Shown: positions 12,661 through 24,410 of the stretch, in pieces | Position numbering within the stretch: position 1 is the first letter of the stretch | How the letters are laid out: every line of letters begins with the position of its first letter | Assembly: GCF_016086655.4 (NCBI RefSeq) | Contig: NC_052140.2 | Span: 4,960,001 to 5,024,000, forward strand | Direction: 5' to 3' | DNA: 64,000 nt | Source: Lepeophtheirus salmonis | Taxonomy: Eukaryota > Arthropoda > Copepoda > Siphonostomatoida > Caligidae | The notes under the pieces: generated by a model | What the model was told of the DNA's origin: nothing | Databases searched by the model: none | Seen by the model: only the letters and a program-made list of their open reading frames with translations | Program-made: the position numbers and the translations under genes

Positions 12661-12889
12661 ACAAATAAAACCAAACAATTCTCATAACAAAAAAAACAAC
12701 AACAACAACAAGACAAGTAGCACTGACATAAATTGAGGTTTAAACACTTCCTCGATGAGGATGACTAAGAAATACAATTGGTTCCCTATCACCAATGTTA
12801 ACAATGGTGTCTATAGGTGTACTCTAAAAGTTGATTTCTCAAAATTTTCCACAGTCCGACGTCCTGATTCCCTACTACCATTAAATGTA

Positions 12890-14620
12890 TAGTTAAATAA
12901 TATTTTAAGCTATCCATACTTCACATAAATTTTTCCTTCTTGCAAATCAACAAAAACTTTTATATCAAACACAAAAGGTTCCTCCCAAAGCTGATCTCTT
13001 ACCTTTTCCATTGATCCAAACAGAAAAGTCCACACTTTCTCCTCCAGGACTAATTTTAATAAAATTTTAAACGCCAATATTTTTGTCTTGTGACATGAAG
13101 TAAACATATGCAATTGGGTGTCAATTAGTCCACATTCAAAGGTACAAAGCTTGTCTACTAGGGGAACTTGTTGCAAGCTAGTGTTCTGCTATTTATATAC
13201 GTTTCAAATTTCTACATGTGATATTCTTTATGGTCTTTAGTGAGGAAAAAATTGACTTGAACTTTTTTTATCCTTCATCCTGCTCCCGTCTCCCACAATG
13301 GATTTTAAACGGTGGACATTGTTCTATATTATTTCTGTAAAATCTCGATTTAAAACCTAATGTATCTCTCGCTCTTTTAATTGCGGGGGGTAATTCTAGA
13401 TTAAAAGAAGGCTCCACGCTTTTATTAATGGGTTGTCCAAGTGCAATTAACATATTAGTGATTCGGTAGCAAGTAAATTTTACTACTCCTTCTCAAGCTA
13501 ATTCATTCAACACATGCCAATTTCTTAATATGTTGCTGATTATTGTCTTCTTTTCTATAACTGCCCTTTCTGTAGATCCCACCTTCTTTCTTCCCCTCCT
13601 GTGACTCAAGAGCCCTTCCATTCTGACATAAAAAAAGGATAACTGTCATCTCCAGTATCCCCTCCCAAATACAAGTTTCTTCCAAAATACCTTATGCCAT
13701 CATCTTTTCTTTTTTTCGGAATATATAATATTCTTTAAACTGAAAAGTTAACAACCAAAATCACACCCCTGTCTAATGTGCATCATCCATGGAGTATTTT
13801 GATTTAAAATTCTAAAAAGCATTTTCCCAAAGATCTTGGAAGTTATTGTTTCAATAGAATCTAAATCCTCCCATTCTTTTGGATACTTCCAGTTTTTATA
13901 TATTGGAAATAGTACTCTTCTTATAGTTTGCAACCTCTTAGCAATATGAGACATCCCCTTCCAATCTCCAGACAAGTAATATACAAGTTTTTCAATTTAC
14001 ATTACATAAAAGTTCCACCAGCATACTCTTTTTATGAAACTAATTTTGCACCTTCTTCAATTTTCTTTATTTTATCCATCATGTACACTGTGTCGGTCCC
14101 CAACTTTTCCCATATTATTCGCAATTGTTTAATTGAGCTAACAACATCATTACATCCGGCTATAGATTTGCAAGTTATATCCTTCTGTCCCATAATTAAG
14201 ATAATTGTTTTTTCTTTATTACTTCCCAAACCAGACTTCTTTTTGAAGCAATCGTATATCCTTATACAAAACCTCACTTTTTTCTTAAGTTCTTCCTCAT
14301 TTGGAGCCTCTATAAAAATGTAGTTGTCGTCAGCATAAAATTCACATGAAGTATTTTATCTCCAAGTATATTCTAAGAAAATCAAACCGATTTATTGTGT
14401 CCATTAGAGGGATGAGGGCTAGCTTAAATATATAGGATGATATTGGATCACCCTGACGTGTGCCTCTTCCACAACTAATCGCCTTAGAGTATACACTGTC
14501 AATATATAAATAAGATTTAGAAATGGAAATAAATCCTCTCAGAATATTGTAGATAGCATTACAGTGATATGTGTCTACTTGTCTTAAAATGATCTTTTGT
14601 CTTACAGTATCAAAGGCTTA
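12890..14620 (-). pseudogene. LINE (L1/Tx1-like) reverse transcriptase, broken
   Basis: Minus-strand order: AFDTVRQKIILRQ near 14615 (RT domain with the first catalytic aspartate), GRGTRQGDPISSYIF near 14470-14440, FYADDNYIFIEAPNEEEL near 14345-14290 (the YADD active-site box), then FCIRIYDCFKKKSGLGSNKE (14275-14215), and the thumb/connector at 13975-13748. The C-terminus at 13176-12910 carries CTFECGLIDTQLHMFTSC, the C-C-H-C zinc-knuckle-like motif typical of L1/Tx1-type ORF2 ends. Several frame changes and stops lie between the blocks. The endonuclease part is not adjacent; candidates lie at 18500-18750 and 20880-21000. The RT identity is firm, the clade is inferred. Confidence 0.82.
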
Positions 14621-14784
14621 TTAATAGAATCCACCATTGTTACTTCTGAAAATGTTGTCACGTTAGAATACCATTTTTTGCCCTCTTGGGCCACCTCACT
14701 AACTTTAAACCACTTAATTTGATTTTTAATCACTACTTCTTCTCCCTTCAATCTCAAAGGAAGAAAAACACTTTTTTTGGAGGC

Positions 14785-14965
14785 ACCGGAGAGCTCTATC
14801 AAAAAGGGCAAGCTGAACCCAGAGGAGTTAAAGTAAACAATCCAGGCCAATCCTCTTATGTCCATCGGAGTCCATTCAACAGCATCAGAATCTTTTACCA
14901 AAAAAATGACTCCTAACTTTAACAGATTAAATGTTCGATCTAAACTTTACTTTTGGTATTCTTCT
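14785..14965 (+). mobile_element. Short Tc1/mariner-like fragment
   Basis: The + strand reads SIKKGKLNPEELK, then QANPLMSIGVHSTASESF, then the same noncoding tail as the fragment at 12262-12660 (TGACTCCTAACTTTAAC, then TCTAAACTTTACTTTT). It is therefore a second relic of the same internally deleted lineage. It sits directly beside the LINE reverse transcriptase remnant. The minus-strand frame across the junction (14602-14901) is a chance fusion. Confidence 0.65.
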
Positions 14966-15243
14966 TTTTAAATTGACTTTTAAAAACATGTTAGAAGTAA
15001 TATCTGTATCACTCTCCGATTGAAACAATTACTCCTTGTAAGTTTTTTTCATCAAAATCATTTTTATTTCAGTTCAAAAATGTTGTCTTGGTAGAAGATA
15101 TATTAATTGTAGCACGTGACATCACATAGATTTTCTAATGTTGTTAAAATAAAAATGGAGTAACATTGTACAAAGTCAATTAGGTTAAGTGACGGACACT
15201 TGGTTCACTCCAGATATTAGAAAAACTCATTGGTGATTCCTTT

Positions 15244-17560
15244 ATGTCTCACATAAAACAGATAAAATCGGATGCTGTCATGGAGAGCACATCTCTAGTT
15301 ATCAGGGATATCTTTCAACCACGAACTAAAAATTCCAAGATTAAAAAACTTATGTTTGTGAAATTTCAAATTCAGACAAATAATAAGTCTAATGTTATTA
15401 ATCCATCAATCATTGCTGGTTTCTATAATGAAAGTATTAAAATTATTTTGTCCATGCATAAGTCGGATGAGATACGCGTGTTCCGTCTTTTTGCAAAAGC
15501 TCATAAAGAATTGAACAACACCTTCAAAGAAGACTTCCTTAAGACTTCAAAAAAAAAAAAAAAAGAAAGGAGAATCTCTTGGCCTTTTTCAACTTAAGAG
15601 AAGGTTTACTTTGCACACTGCCCCCCTCCCAAATAACCATATTTTATATAAACATAAGAAGTATTTTTTATAAAATAAACCTTTGAAGATGTATTATTGA
15701 CGACTTCAAGCCAGCAATTGTAAGTATAACTGAAACATGGCTTGATGATCAAAGCAACGGCAAAATTGTTTTGACTAATTACAACCTTATTTCCCGTGCA
15801 GATCGCTTAATGGTGTCCGTCCAAGAAAAGAGGAGATGATGTGAAATTATTTTTCTCTGAAGATCTCAGCTGTTCTTCTGTTAGAGAGATATCTGAAGTC
15901 AATTTCCAAATATGCTAAGGCCAATTTGATAATCATGGGATCCTTGTATATAGTATATATACATATATATCCTAGATAATAGAACTAAGCATAATGAAGA
16001 CCAATTAATTTCTACTTATCTAAGATCAACTCGTTCTGACATAATCATCTGTGGGGACTTCAATCTTGCTAATATTGATTGGGTATCTTCGATCCCCTCT
16101 TTGTCTATTAGAAGTCTTTCAATATCTTTTCCTGGAACAAAAAGTAAGTGGAGCTACTCAGTCTCGAGGCAATATTCTGGATCTGGTACTCTCCTCTAAT
16201 TCTACTGTTAACACTTAAGTGCTGAATGATATTAATATACCTTAATTTCCACCACTAAAATTACCTTTTTAAAAAAAAAAATACCAGCTATAGAGGATAG
16301 AGGATCTTAATGAATAAAATACTTCGCATAATTGACTTGGTCGGACATTTTACCTCTTCTCACCACCAAAACAATGTTGAGACTGCCTGGACATTAATAT
16401 GACATACATGCACTGAACTTGTTAGTAGCTATATCCCGTGGCTGGTGCATACGATTGATCACGATAAAAATGATAAGGGAATTAAATTAGTTTTCGCCTT
16501 AAAATGACGTTCTTAGGATCAATACAGACTGTTTTCATGTGGAGATAATCTACTTTGCTACAATATACATGAAAATATGTTGTCCAACTTATTCGACAAA
16601 GTAGGATTAAAAATGAGATTGAGCTACTATCAAATCTTTCTCACTCTAATATGAAACCCCTTTACTCATATATCAGAAAGAAGAGAGTAGATTTTGGTAA
16701 CAATGGAATTGGTTCGATACAAAATAATGAAGGTCTACTCATCTTAGATGATGATGGCATAGATTCTTGCTTTAATATGTATTTCGCATCAGTCTATCAA
16801 CCCAAATTGAATCGAGTACTTGAGGGTTCTATTGATATGATTCCTTGGGCACCGTACCTCTCTGAATGTTTCTTTTCTGTTGAAGAAGTTCGTAGTGTAA
16901 TTGTAAATATCTGTTCCTCTTTCTCCACTGTACCAGACATAATTAACACCTTCTTCTTGAAAAGAGTTGTTAATTTTGTTGCCTTCCCTCTGTTTATGCT
17001 CTATGATCTTTCTTTTCAATATAGATATGTGACAAATGATTCGAAAATAGCCAAAGTAGTTCCCATCTTTAAGAAAATAGAGCCTCTTGATCCTTTTAAT
17101 TACAGACCCTTACAAGCCATGTCATTAAAATAATGGAGCAGATCGTTAATCGGAAGCTACAATTACTCCTTGAGAGTAATAAACTTAATTCTTTTCCATA
17201 AAACAAGACTATCCACTCAAAACACCATCTACCTACCAAAACCAAAGAGTGGCATTTTTAAGCATAGTTTCTATCAGAATTCTACTAGTATTTGAAATAC
17301 AATACCTTTTTGCCTTCACCGGGGAAGTGAAGCTGATCTCAAGCGATTTTTAGTTAGTTCTTTTTTTGTGTGACACACATATATATCATATCATTTAGAC
17401 TTGTGGCTTACTTTATTATGTTGGTTCTTTTTCTTTAAATTTTAACATTTGTATTTTAAATGCATCACTTTTATTCAAAATGATAATTTTTATATTTTAT
17501 AAAATAAGTCCACCTTTATAGGCTTTGTTTACTGCCGCTGGTCGAAATAAATAAATGTTG
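15244..17560 (+). pseudogene. CR1/Jockey-like LINE, degraded
   Basis: A possible ORF1 remnant occupies 15244-15597 (117 codons, lysine-rich, no domain recognised). ORF2 follows. The endonuclease reads DDFKPAIVSITETWLDDQSN (about 15690-15750), NYNLISRADR, then IIICGDFNLANIDW (about 16040-16085) and RGNILDLVLSSNSTV (about 16170-16210). The reverse transcriptase start reads from 16651, with SKIAKVVPIFKKIEPLDPFN and YRPL (17040-17110), then KIMEQIVNRKLQLLLESN in another frame. A deletion removes the palm with its active site. The C-terminal end FYQNSTSI-x-NTIPF..SEADLKRFL is at 17270-17360. The 3' tail ends in AATAAATAAATG (17547-17558), typical of this type of LINE. Confidence 0.8.
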
Positions 17561-17609
17561 CATTTTAAAATTCGAAGTGTTTAGATTTTAATGAATCATT
17601 TGGTAGTGT

Positions 17610-17735
17610 GTTGGCTGTAGGAAACTTTGGCGAAAACCTTATTACCAAACAGACACATTTCCGAATGACTACATTGCCAAACGGACATTTTGCCAAATTA
17701 ACACTCTGCCGAACGGGCACTTTGTCGAAAAAAAT
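17610..17735 (+). repeat. Degenerate ~17-bp tandem repeat (TTGCCGAACGGACA-like)
   Basis: Imperfect units follow one another: TTACCAAACAGACACA, TTTCCGAATGACTACA, TTGCCAAACGGACATT, TTGCCAAATTAACACTC, TGCCGAACGGGCACT and TTGTCGAAAA. A reading frame through them (17608-17805) is a by-product of the period and is not a gene. Confidence 0.7.
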
Positions 17736-17939
17736 AAAAAATATATTGTTAATGAATATACTGCAAATTTATTACTATACTTCTTCAATGATAAATTCAT
17801 CTTGATAATTGTTAATAGAGTCAGAGACGACCTAGGGATAGAGGATTGTTAGCAAAAATCTGTAATTGAACTGTGATTTTTTTCCGTCAATAATTTCTCT
17901 TAATGATGACTTAATTCTGTTTTTCTAGTTTTCAGGGAT

Positions 17940-18430
17940 ACTCACTCGTCTCCTATGGTGATCGCAGAGTATATCTGTCCAACTTTCAAAATTAGGCAAT
18001 GCCATTTCAATCTGAACCTGAAGTCTTCTCAAGATAGAACTTGAATCTTCTGTCATTGAATAGATCTGAGCATTGAATATCGTGTCAAACTAAAATGCTG
18101 TTCCTAATAACTTGTTCTTCCAAAATAAATTGATCCTTCAATTTCCTAAAGAAAAACTTCTTACTCAGATTTTCCCAACAATATCTACTGTTGAGTCGTC
18201 CTTAACGACAGGTTCATTTGTCCAGATAGCTCGTTGAACCACACAACACACGAGAGACAGTGTCGTGGTTACATCGTTGACAAAATTGGTTCCCATTATA
18301 AGCCTTTTATATATTCTGGTCTCAGTAATTGTCCTCCTCCATTCCAGTGAGGGATTCCCCGACATGTCTACAAGCTGCATATTCGAGGAAGGATAATTGA
18401 TTACTGGGCTATGCCTATCCCCAGACAACT
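17940..18430 (-). pseudogene. Unrecognised minus-strand coding-like remnant
   Basis: An 87-codon frame at 18428-18165 begins MSGDRHSPVINYPSSNMQLV. It can be followed through stops to SSSILRRLQVQIEMALPNFE near 18040-17985. Base composition is richer in G+C than the surroundings and the residues look protein-like (DMSGNPSLEWRRTITETRIY). No family is recognised. It lies directly downstream, in the same orientation, of the LINE endonuclease end at 18500-18750, so it could be part of that element, or a different broken gene. Confidence 0.35.
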
Positions 18431-18499
18431 TTTTGGTGTTTTTTTACCTTGATGTAGTTTCTTAAGAAAAGTTTACCAAGTCAAACCTCTTCCTCCAGA

Positions 18500-18750
18500 A
18501 TCACCTTTACTCCAACTAAAGGACTTGCTGTAGATTTATATGAGTAAATTTTATACATCTCCTCAGCATCTTTTTAGTTTGATTTGGGGAAAAAGAATCA
18601 GTGAAAATTCTTGCTAAGCACCCATTTAATTTCATACTAAATGTATCTTCTTCCATGATCCAATTGGGTAGTTTAAAATAGTTGTTTTTCCGTTTTTCGT
18701 GAAGTTCCATAATAATTAAATTATGATCGGAATGAGGTTCTGATTTGTAT
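18500..18750 (-). pseudogene. LINE endonuclease C-terminal end
   Basis: The minus strand reads SEPHSDHNLIIMELHEKRKN from about 18745, followed by PNWIMEEDTFSMKLNGCL. The SDHN motif is the conserved last catalytic region of the APE-type endonuclease in L1/Tx1-like LINEs, and a tryptophan-containing linker like this one normally follows it. The preceding 350 bases (to about 19100) contain scattered in-frame pieces but are too degraded to assign. Confidence 0.6.
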
Positions 18751-20290
18751 GAAGCTGTTTTCCTGTCCGTCTAGTCAGAAACTGCTTGTTTTGCCTGGGT
18801 CCTGAAGCAACGAAGGAGGTTCTGATGAACTCCAGCTAATTTTTAACAATCTTATCACGTCTTATATGTAGAGAAAAACGACTCCACTATCGTATGTTAA
18901 CCTAATCTATTTTCATGAATAAATCCGTAGAGAATCAAGAGAAGAAGATGTGCTCCTTTTGCAGTTCATCAATCAAAACCTCGAGGCATCTGTTTCATTA
19001 TGGCCCAAGAGTATGTCATATTGTAATTTTGGCTTCCGGGCTGCTACAAGAAGCGATGGGGCTCCAATCTCATTGTTTGAGTGGTGTTTAATGTTTTCTT
19101 CCAGTCATAAAAACCACTGTAAATAAGAACCAGTTATAATTAAGTTTTACTAATCCTCTACAAGGCCAGGATTTGCAATTCCAACATACCTATGGGGCTG
19201 GATAAACTCATAGGGAAGTCAATCTTTTTTTAGGCGCCTTTAGGAAGGACAGCTATTGCTATGCTGGTATAAAGCTTAATGACGGATCAGGAAATTCTCT
19301 ACACCAGAGAGATTCGAGATGGCTCTTCTTTGTTACTATTGAATTAAATAAATGACATGGCGTCAACAGAGAGTTGATCGATACTACGTCAAATATGTAG
19401 TATATATATACTGAATGATATATTGGAGAAAAGGAAAAGAGTGAGTGAGGATCTAGAGAGGGAATAAAAAACACAAATTATAAATGAATATGTAGGGAAT
19501 CTTTTCAAACTCAGAATTTTATTCGTATTTTTCCTTCTCTAACATATTTATAAGTTTTTATATTACATAATCTGTTCAAAAGAAAGAGACGGGTACCGTT
19601 TTTTTTATTCGATTCCTTCACGTATAAACAAATATTACATATTGTATATAACTAGAGCATTATAGTAATTAATAATAAATAAAGATATTATACATAAGTG
19701 ATGTGTCAACATAAAAACAATATTGACCACACTGAGGAAATGAGAAAATCCCAATAAAATGTAGTACTTCATATATTCATACAGTACAATATTTTATAGA
19801 CATATTTGGGCGTAATATGTCTAAGGGTTTGAGAGATTCCTTTACTAAACACTATTATTTTATTGAGGTCGGATATGCAAAGTTTTAACATTTGTGGGAT
19901 GAATGCCCAAAAATTTTAACTATATGTAGTGGGCACTCTAATGTATAGGATCACTATTTAAAAACTATAAGGAAATGAATAAGAAGTTTAATACACAACA
20001 TTTTACTCATACATTATTTAATGTTGGTCCCTCTTTTCATTCATGCCCTTCTAGTTATTTATGTATATACTTTGTATATATTTTAGCTCGCCCATTTTTT
20101 TTAATACGTAGTCTGAAGAATGAATATTCTTTCCCTTAGCAGTTGCCATTATTATTTCATTTCCAAGTAGTGTCCATCCTATCCTAAATAGATTCAGTTA
20201 TATTCAAAACCTGATTTAATATTCGTGTGTGCTCATAAAAGACTGAGCGTAACCCTGAGGATTTGTTGCGGAATTTTAAGTAACTTGTGT
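18751..20290. other. Stretch without recognisable genes
   Basis: The first 350 bases probably belong to the degraded LINE endonuclease. From about 19100 to 20290 no coding family or repeat match is seen. Confidence 0.4.
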
Positions 20291-20490
20291 GACTCAGAGT
20301 AGAATTGGGAGATCGACATCGGAGTATTTCTAGGAAATGTACCTGCTTATATCATTTTCTCCTTCTTCCCTTGTCACAGCTATTGGTAGCTGATCTAATG
20401 AAACATCATGAGCATTATTCTTTGTCTCCTCCAAAAAATTCTTCAAATTGTGAAGGTTACTATGTTAATTTTCGATTTTTTTTAAAATGG
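20291..20490 (+). repeat. SINE/MITE-like dispersed repeat, copy B
   Basis: It begins GACTCAGAGTAGAATTG and contains AGCTGATCTAATGAAACATC and CTTCAAATTGTGAAGGTTA, aligning with the copies at 10916 and 43862. A short reading frame here (20305-20565) is accidental. Confidence 0.55.
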
Positions 20491-20699
20491 CCGTTCTACA
20501 CTATATTTTCTTCGTTATATATCTATGATCAGTATTCCATTATCATCAAAACTCTCCCTAATTGATATTGATCTGTTAGCCATCTCCTCCATTACTTGAA
20601 ATATTTCAATTTTATTAGTCCTTGCAACATAGGTGACTATTTATAAATTTTCGCTAACATGATTTTTGTTTTTAAACTTTTCTGGGTGTCTTGATGCCG

Positions 20700-21330
20700 T
20701 TGAAATTAGCCAATCATCCTTCGTGATCGACACTGTTAATTAGTATTAATAAATCACTATTAATTGCTGGACGAACTAACATAGGAAGAAGAGGTGCTCT
20801 GAATTTACAATTGGCAAGGTACAGAAAGTGACGTATTTATTCCCCACTGTTGATTTGTTATTATAGAGCGAGGATGTACCCATTGGATCCTCTTTTGTTC
20901 ATAAGAATTAAAAGGGCTCCCCAATACTGTGTTAAGATCTCCGTTATAACCTAAGAGCCCCAGTCTATTGCAGCGCATTTTAACAATTGATGCATAATTA
21001 TCTAACCTTTTGCCATTTTCAATGCGCTATTAATTGTTTATGAGATCATTCGCTCAACTAGAAAAAAGAATGGAGTCGGTGGGTTGACCAATGTCTTTCT
21101 ATCCTTCCATTTGTTCAGTATCACCTTGAAAATTAAATTCCCACATCTCAAATGATATTTACCTTGTTGTCGAATCCGTTTCACTAAAGAATTCCTCCTG
21201 TGATTTGAAGTGGGGATTAAAATTCAGAGACTTATCCCTGCCCATGTGGTGTAAGAAGGGAAATAGGGATTTTTCCCACGAGTCTGATTTATGATTCCAG
21301 AAACATCCCAATCTCTTGGCCACTTTTAGC
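20700..21330 (-). pseudogene. LINE endonuclease, N-terminal part (degraded)
   Basis: On the minus strand, LGYNGDLNTVLGSPFNSYEQ is read near 20960-20890. GD(L/F)N is the conserved Mg-binding region of APE-type LINE endonucleases. Preceding residues (YASIVKMRCNRLGL) fit the strand before it. It is in the same orientation as the endonuclease end at 18500-18750 and the RT at 12890-14620. The three could be one L1/Tx1-like copy split by later insertions, or independent relics. Confidence 0.45.
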
Positions 21331-21689
21331 AGTTATTCAAGACCATAAAGGTTAGAGCCTTTATTTGATCTAAAAGGCTTATCTTGTCCACATATGATCT
21401 TTCTAATAAAATCTGTTAATTTCTCATTATTTTGTTGTGACAATCGACTTTTTTAAATTAAGAGCAATTTACGACAAACCCACTATGTTTTGAGAATAAT
21501 TTGTCAAAAAAAATCGATGATAGTTTGTTGAATAAGACAAATGTAATCGACACTTAATTTTTAGATAAATAATTTACCTTGTTTTTGTGTTGAAAAGCCA
21601 CATATGTGATGTAAAAGAAAATACCATAAGTACCAATTGATAAAAACGCATTCCCAGATTCTTCGTAGGGCTGAAACGGTCCGTGGAGG

Positions 21690-22465
21690 TATTCCCTGAC
21701 TCCAATTAATGCTCTTTGCAAAAAACCCCAAGTAAGCCGAACAAAAGTCTCCAGGGCCATAAATACTTACCTGAGGATGAAGTTATACGACCTCTACCAA
21801 AGAAATATTCTAACATACAAAATGAAGGCTACCTGGAATGCCCACATAAGAAAATTGCGAACAATTTGAAGTCCCAAAGTATTTGCATTAGAAACAATGG
21901 ACTATCGAGAGATCCCAACACTTGCAGAACGACATATGTTTGGCCACAGAGAGGTTTGATGCCCCCTACTTCTTTATAACCAAGTTTCTGGCCAGAATCA
22001 TGACTCTTGAGGTCATTGGGAGCAATGGCAACGTTATGTCCCTCATCGTCTTGTCTTAAAAGCTAAAAGGGAAGTCGGTTGCAGACAGGTACTGTAAGCT
22101 CCTGTCTTACCAAGTGATACTTTGGATAAAAGCTGATGCCAATATTGTAGAGTTCCAGTTTCAACAAGACTCGCCCCCCTCTCAAAAAGCCAGCAAGATA
22201 CAAAACTTGTATAAAGATGTGAAGGTGTCATTTTTACAAGCCCAAACCTGGGTATCTAACTCCCCTATATGAATCCTATGAATTACTTACTCTTAGGGGG
22301 AGTTAGAGGGGAATTTCTCTGCCAATTGACAAAAGGAGTATTGACTCCGTTAAGGCCTCCATCATGAAGTACAGGAGCAAAATAATCCTATGGACGTGGT
22401 CATGTCCTGCAAATCCTTTAGGTCTCTTATCTAGATAATGATTGGTGAAAATTGACAACACATTC
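21690..22465 (+). pseudogene. Tc1/mariner-like transposase, degraded
   Basis: The + strand begins in the helix-turn-helix region with QVSRTKVSRAINTYLRMKLY (about 21725-21785), then ILTYKMKATWNAHIRKL. The centre matches the family block FLARIMTLEVIGSNGNVMS (about 21985-22040), and FQFQQDSPPSQKASKIQN (about 22150-22205) is the region of the second catalytic aspartate. The C-terminus is visible as PMNYLL and MSCKSFRSL near 22270-22430. Frames change many times. It is close to full length but dead. The opposing 62-codon frame at 22043-22231 is a shadow. Confidence 0.75.
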
Positions 22466-23002
22466 AATGAATTTTTTCTTTTGTATTATTGGAACTTGAA
22501 AATAAAATTTCAAAAAAAAGTACTTCTATGACAAATATTTATGCTTTGTAATTTTTTGGAACAATCTATAATTATGTTATCGCTACGTATAATATATATA
22601 GTATATTCATGGCGTTAAGATCGAATCTTTCGTGTGCCGTCGATTTTATTATCATGCAACTGTCTAATAGCGTCTCTTTTCAGCTGGGAGAAACGTTGTT
22701 ATATCATCAAACTTTGCTAATGTTACTGTTTACATCTTTCTTTCTTTAAATACTAATTGAACCATTAGTATTAATTAATACAACGGAACATTTTTATGAA
22801 TATAATCAACCTCGAGTCTATTAACTGAATTGGCGTGCAATGCACATTCTATTACTACTATTTTATTATTCCTAGTGTAGTTTTTGTTAGTTTCTTTCAT
22901 TATTTGAAGGAATCAAGAGCTAATTAGTTCAAATTAATATTCTTGTATGCTATTCATCTCATTTGTAAAACACTTTGATTAATTAATAATATTTTTATTC
23001 AG
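22466..23002. other. AT-rich stretch without recognisable genes
   Basis: Nothing is seen except a possible splice acceptor (TTTTTATTCAG) at its right end, belonging to the next entry. Confidence 0.5.
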
Positions 23003-23257
23003 ACAAGAAAGCAAAAAAACATATGTCAAGTTTTAGGCATCATGGTGACAGCTGCTCCAAGTATAAAGAAGATTGAATTTACAGAGGAAGAACGGTGGTG
23101 TATGGTGAAGATGAATTTTGTCTACAAAAACATGGAAATATCAAATTGGGAGGTTCTCAAATGCCACTATTGTCCCAATCCAGATCAACTCTTGGGTCGG
23201 GCAACAAGACTCAACACTTTGTCTAGTCTCAGAGAGGTCACTGAAGTGCTTGAGTGA
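23003..23257 (+). CDS. Hypothetical exon or small gene, 71 codons from ATG
   Basis: The frame from ATG 23042 to the stop at 23255-23257 encodes MVTAAPSIKKIEFTEEERWC, continuing with NWEVLKCHYCPNPDQLLGRA. It is open back to a good splice acceptor (TATTTTTATTCAG ending at 23002), so it could be a terminal exon beginning at 23003. Base composition is clearly richer in G+C than the flanking DNA and there are no simple-sequence runs, which argues for real coding sequence. The spacing FTEEER..NWEVL..GRATRL faintly recalls Myb/SANT-like helices, but this is weak. No family is recognised. No partner exons could be identified in the AT-rich flanks. Confidence 0.4.
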   Translation, partial: TRKQKNICQVLGIMVTAAPSIKKIEFTEEERWCMVKMNFVYKNMEISNWEVLKCHYCPNPDQLLGRATRLNTLSSLREVTEVLE

Positions 23258-24410
23258 GCAATGATGACAACTATTATTTAAATTAACTTGAAAATATTGT
23301 CCGAATACTTTCTTGTTGATCCCTTGTCATATTTTTGTCATCGTATCATTTCCATGAAATTATTTTAGCTATCATCTTCGAATTTTAAATTCAACGCGCT
23401 TCGAATATACATTGGATTTGGCCCTTGAAATAATAAATTGTCGACAACATCTTTTCATCAATGAATGCTAACTTCAAGTAGTTAATCCATTAGTATGATA
23501 TTTAAAAGATAAATAGCAATTTATATGATTGACTCATTTAGCCAATTAATTACCTAATGATTTCAGGTTTATTTTCTGTCTCGTTTTAGAAAAAAAAGTT
23601 GTTAAACACAAAGTAAGTAATAACATCGCAAAATTAGTACAAATATTGACAGCTGGCAAAAAGTAGATATATGCTAGACGTTCAAATATGCTCATTTTTT
23701 AGGATGTTGAAAGATAAAAACAAAAGAGTTTTTAACCTCCAAATTTATCGTCTTTTAATTACATTGTACTGTGTGACGCATTGACATTATCCATTTTTAG
23801 AGAAAAAGCCAAAATAATTAAGATAGTAGATCGTCATGCTGGACCAATTTTTGTAAGTTTTAGGACTGATATGCACGACTGAAATGGACATGAATGCAGT
23901 TTCATTCCTAAATAAGGACTGACAAAACACTAGGAATACTGATTAGATATGTTAGATTGGGAATAAGCGATCTTTTTTTTTTAGCTAAGTAAATTTTGTT
24001 CATTATTGATCACATTGGAGCATACGAAAAAACGTCTTAAAGGTCTGAGTTAGGGTGCATCGAAATCCCCAAGTAAAATATATTGCCTTGACGGCGTGAT
24101 AAAATGTTCTACCTATAATAATAAAACACCGTATGAAATAATTTAAAATTCAAATAAATTCTACAGGCCCATATTAAGCATTTTGGAATGAGACTATCAT
24201 ATTATATGGTTATACACCTATAGCAGTCAACGATAATGATTCCTTTCTTTAAAAAAAGATATATGTGCTTAATATTTTTACTGTTAACTTGTACTACTTC
24301 GAAAATATGTTTTTTTAAATTTTAGTTAGTAAGATATACATAGTTACTTATTTAGAAATATTGCTTTAATACCTTAAGAGAGCCAAGAGAAAGAGATTAT
24401 ATAATTTCAG
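23258..24410. other. AT-rich stretch without recognisable genes
   Basis: No coding family is seen. An AATAAATTG-type A-rich motif at about 23431 could serve as a polyadenylation signal for the preceding frame, but this is speculative. Confidence 0.4.

Noticed and set aside
14602..14901. 99-codon minus frame
   Set aside because: It crosses the junction between a LINE remnant and a plus-strand Tc1 fragment, so it is a chance fusion.
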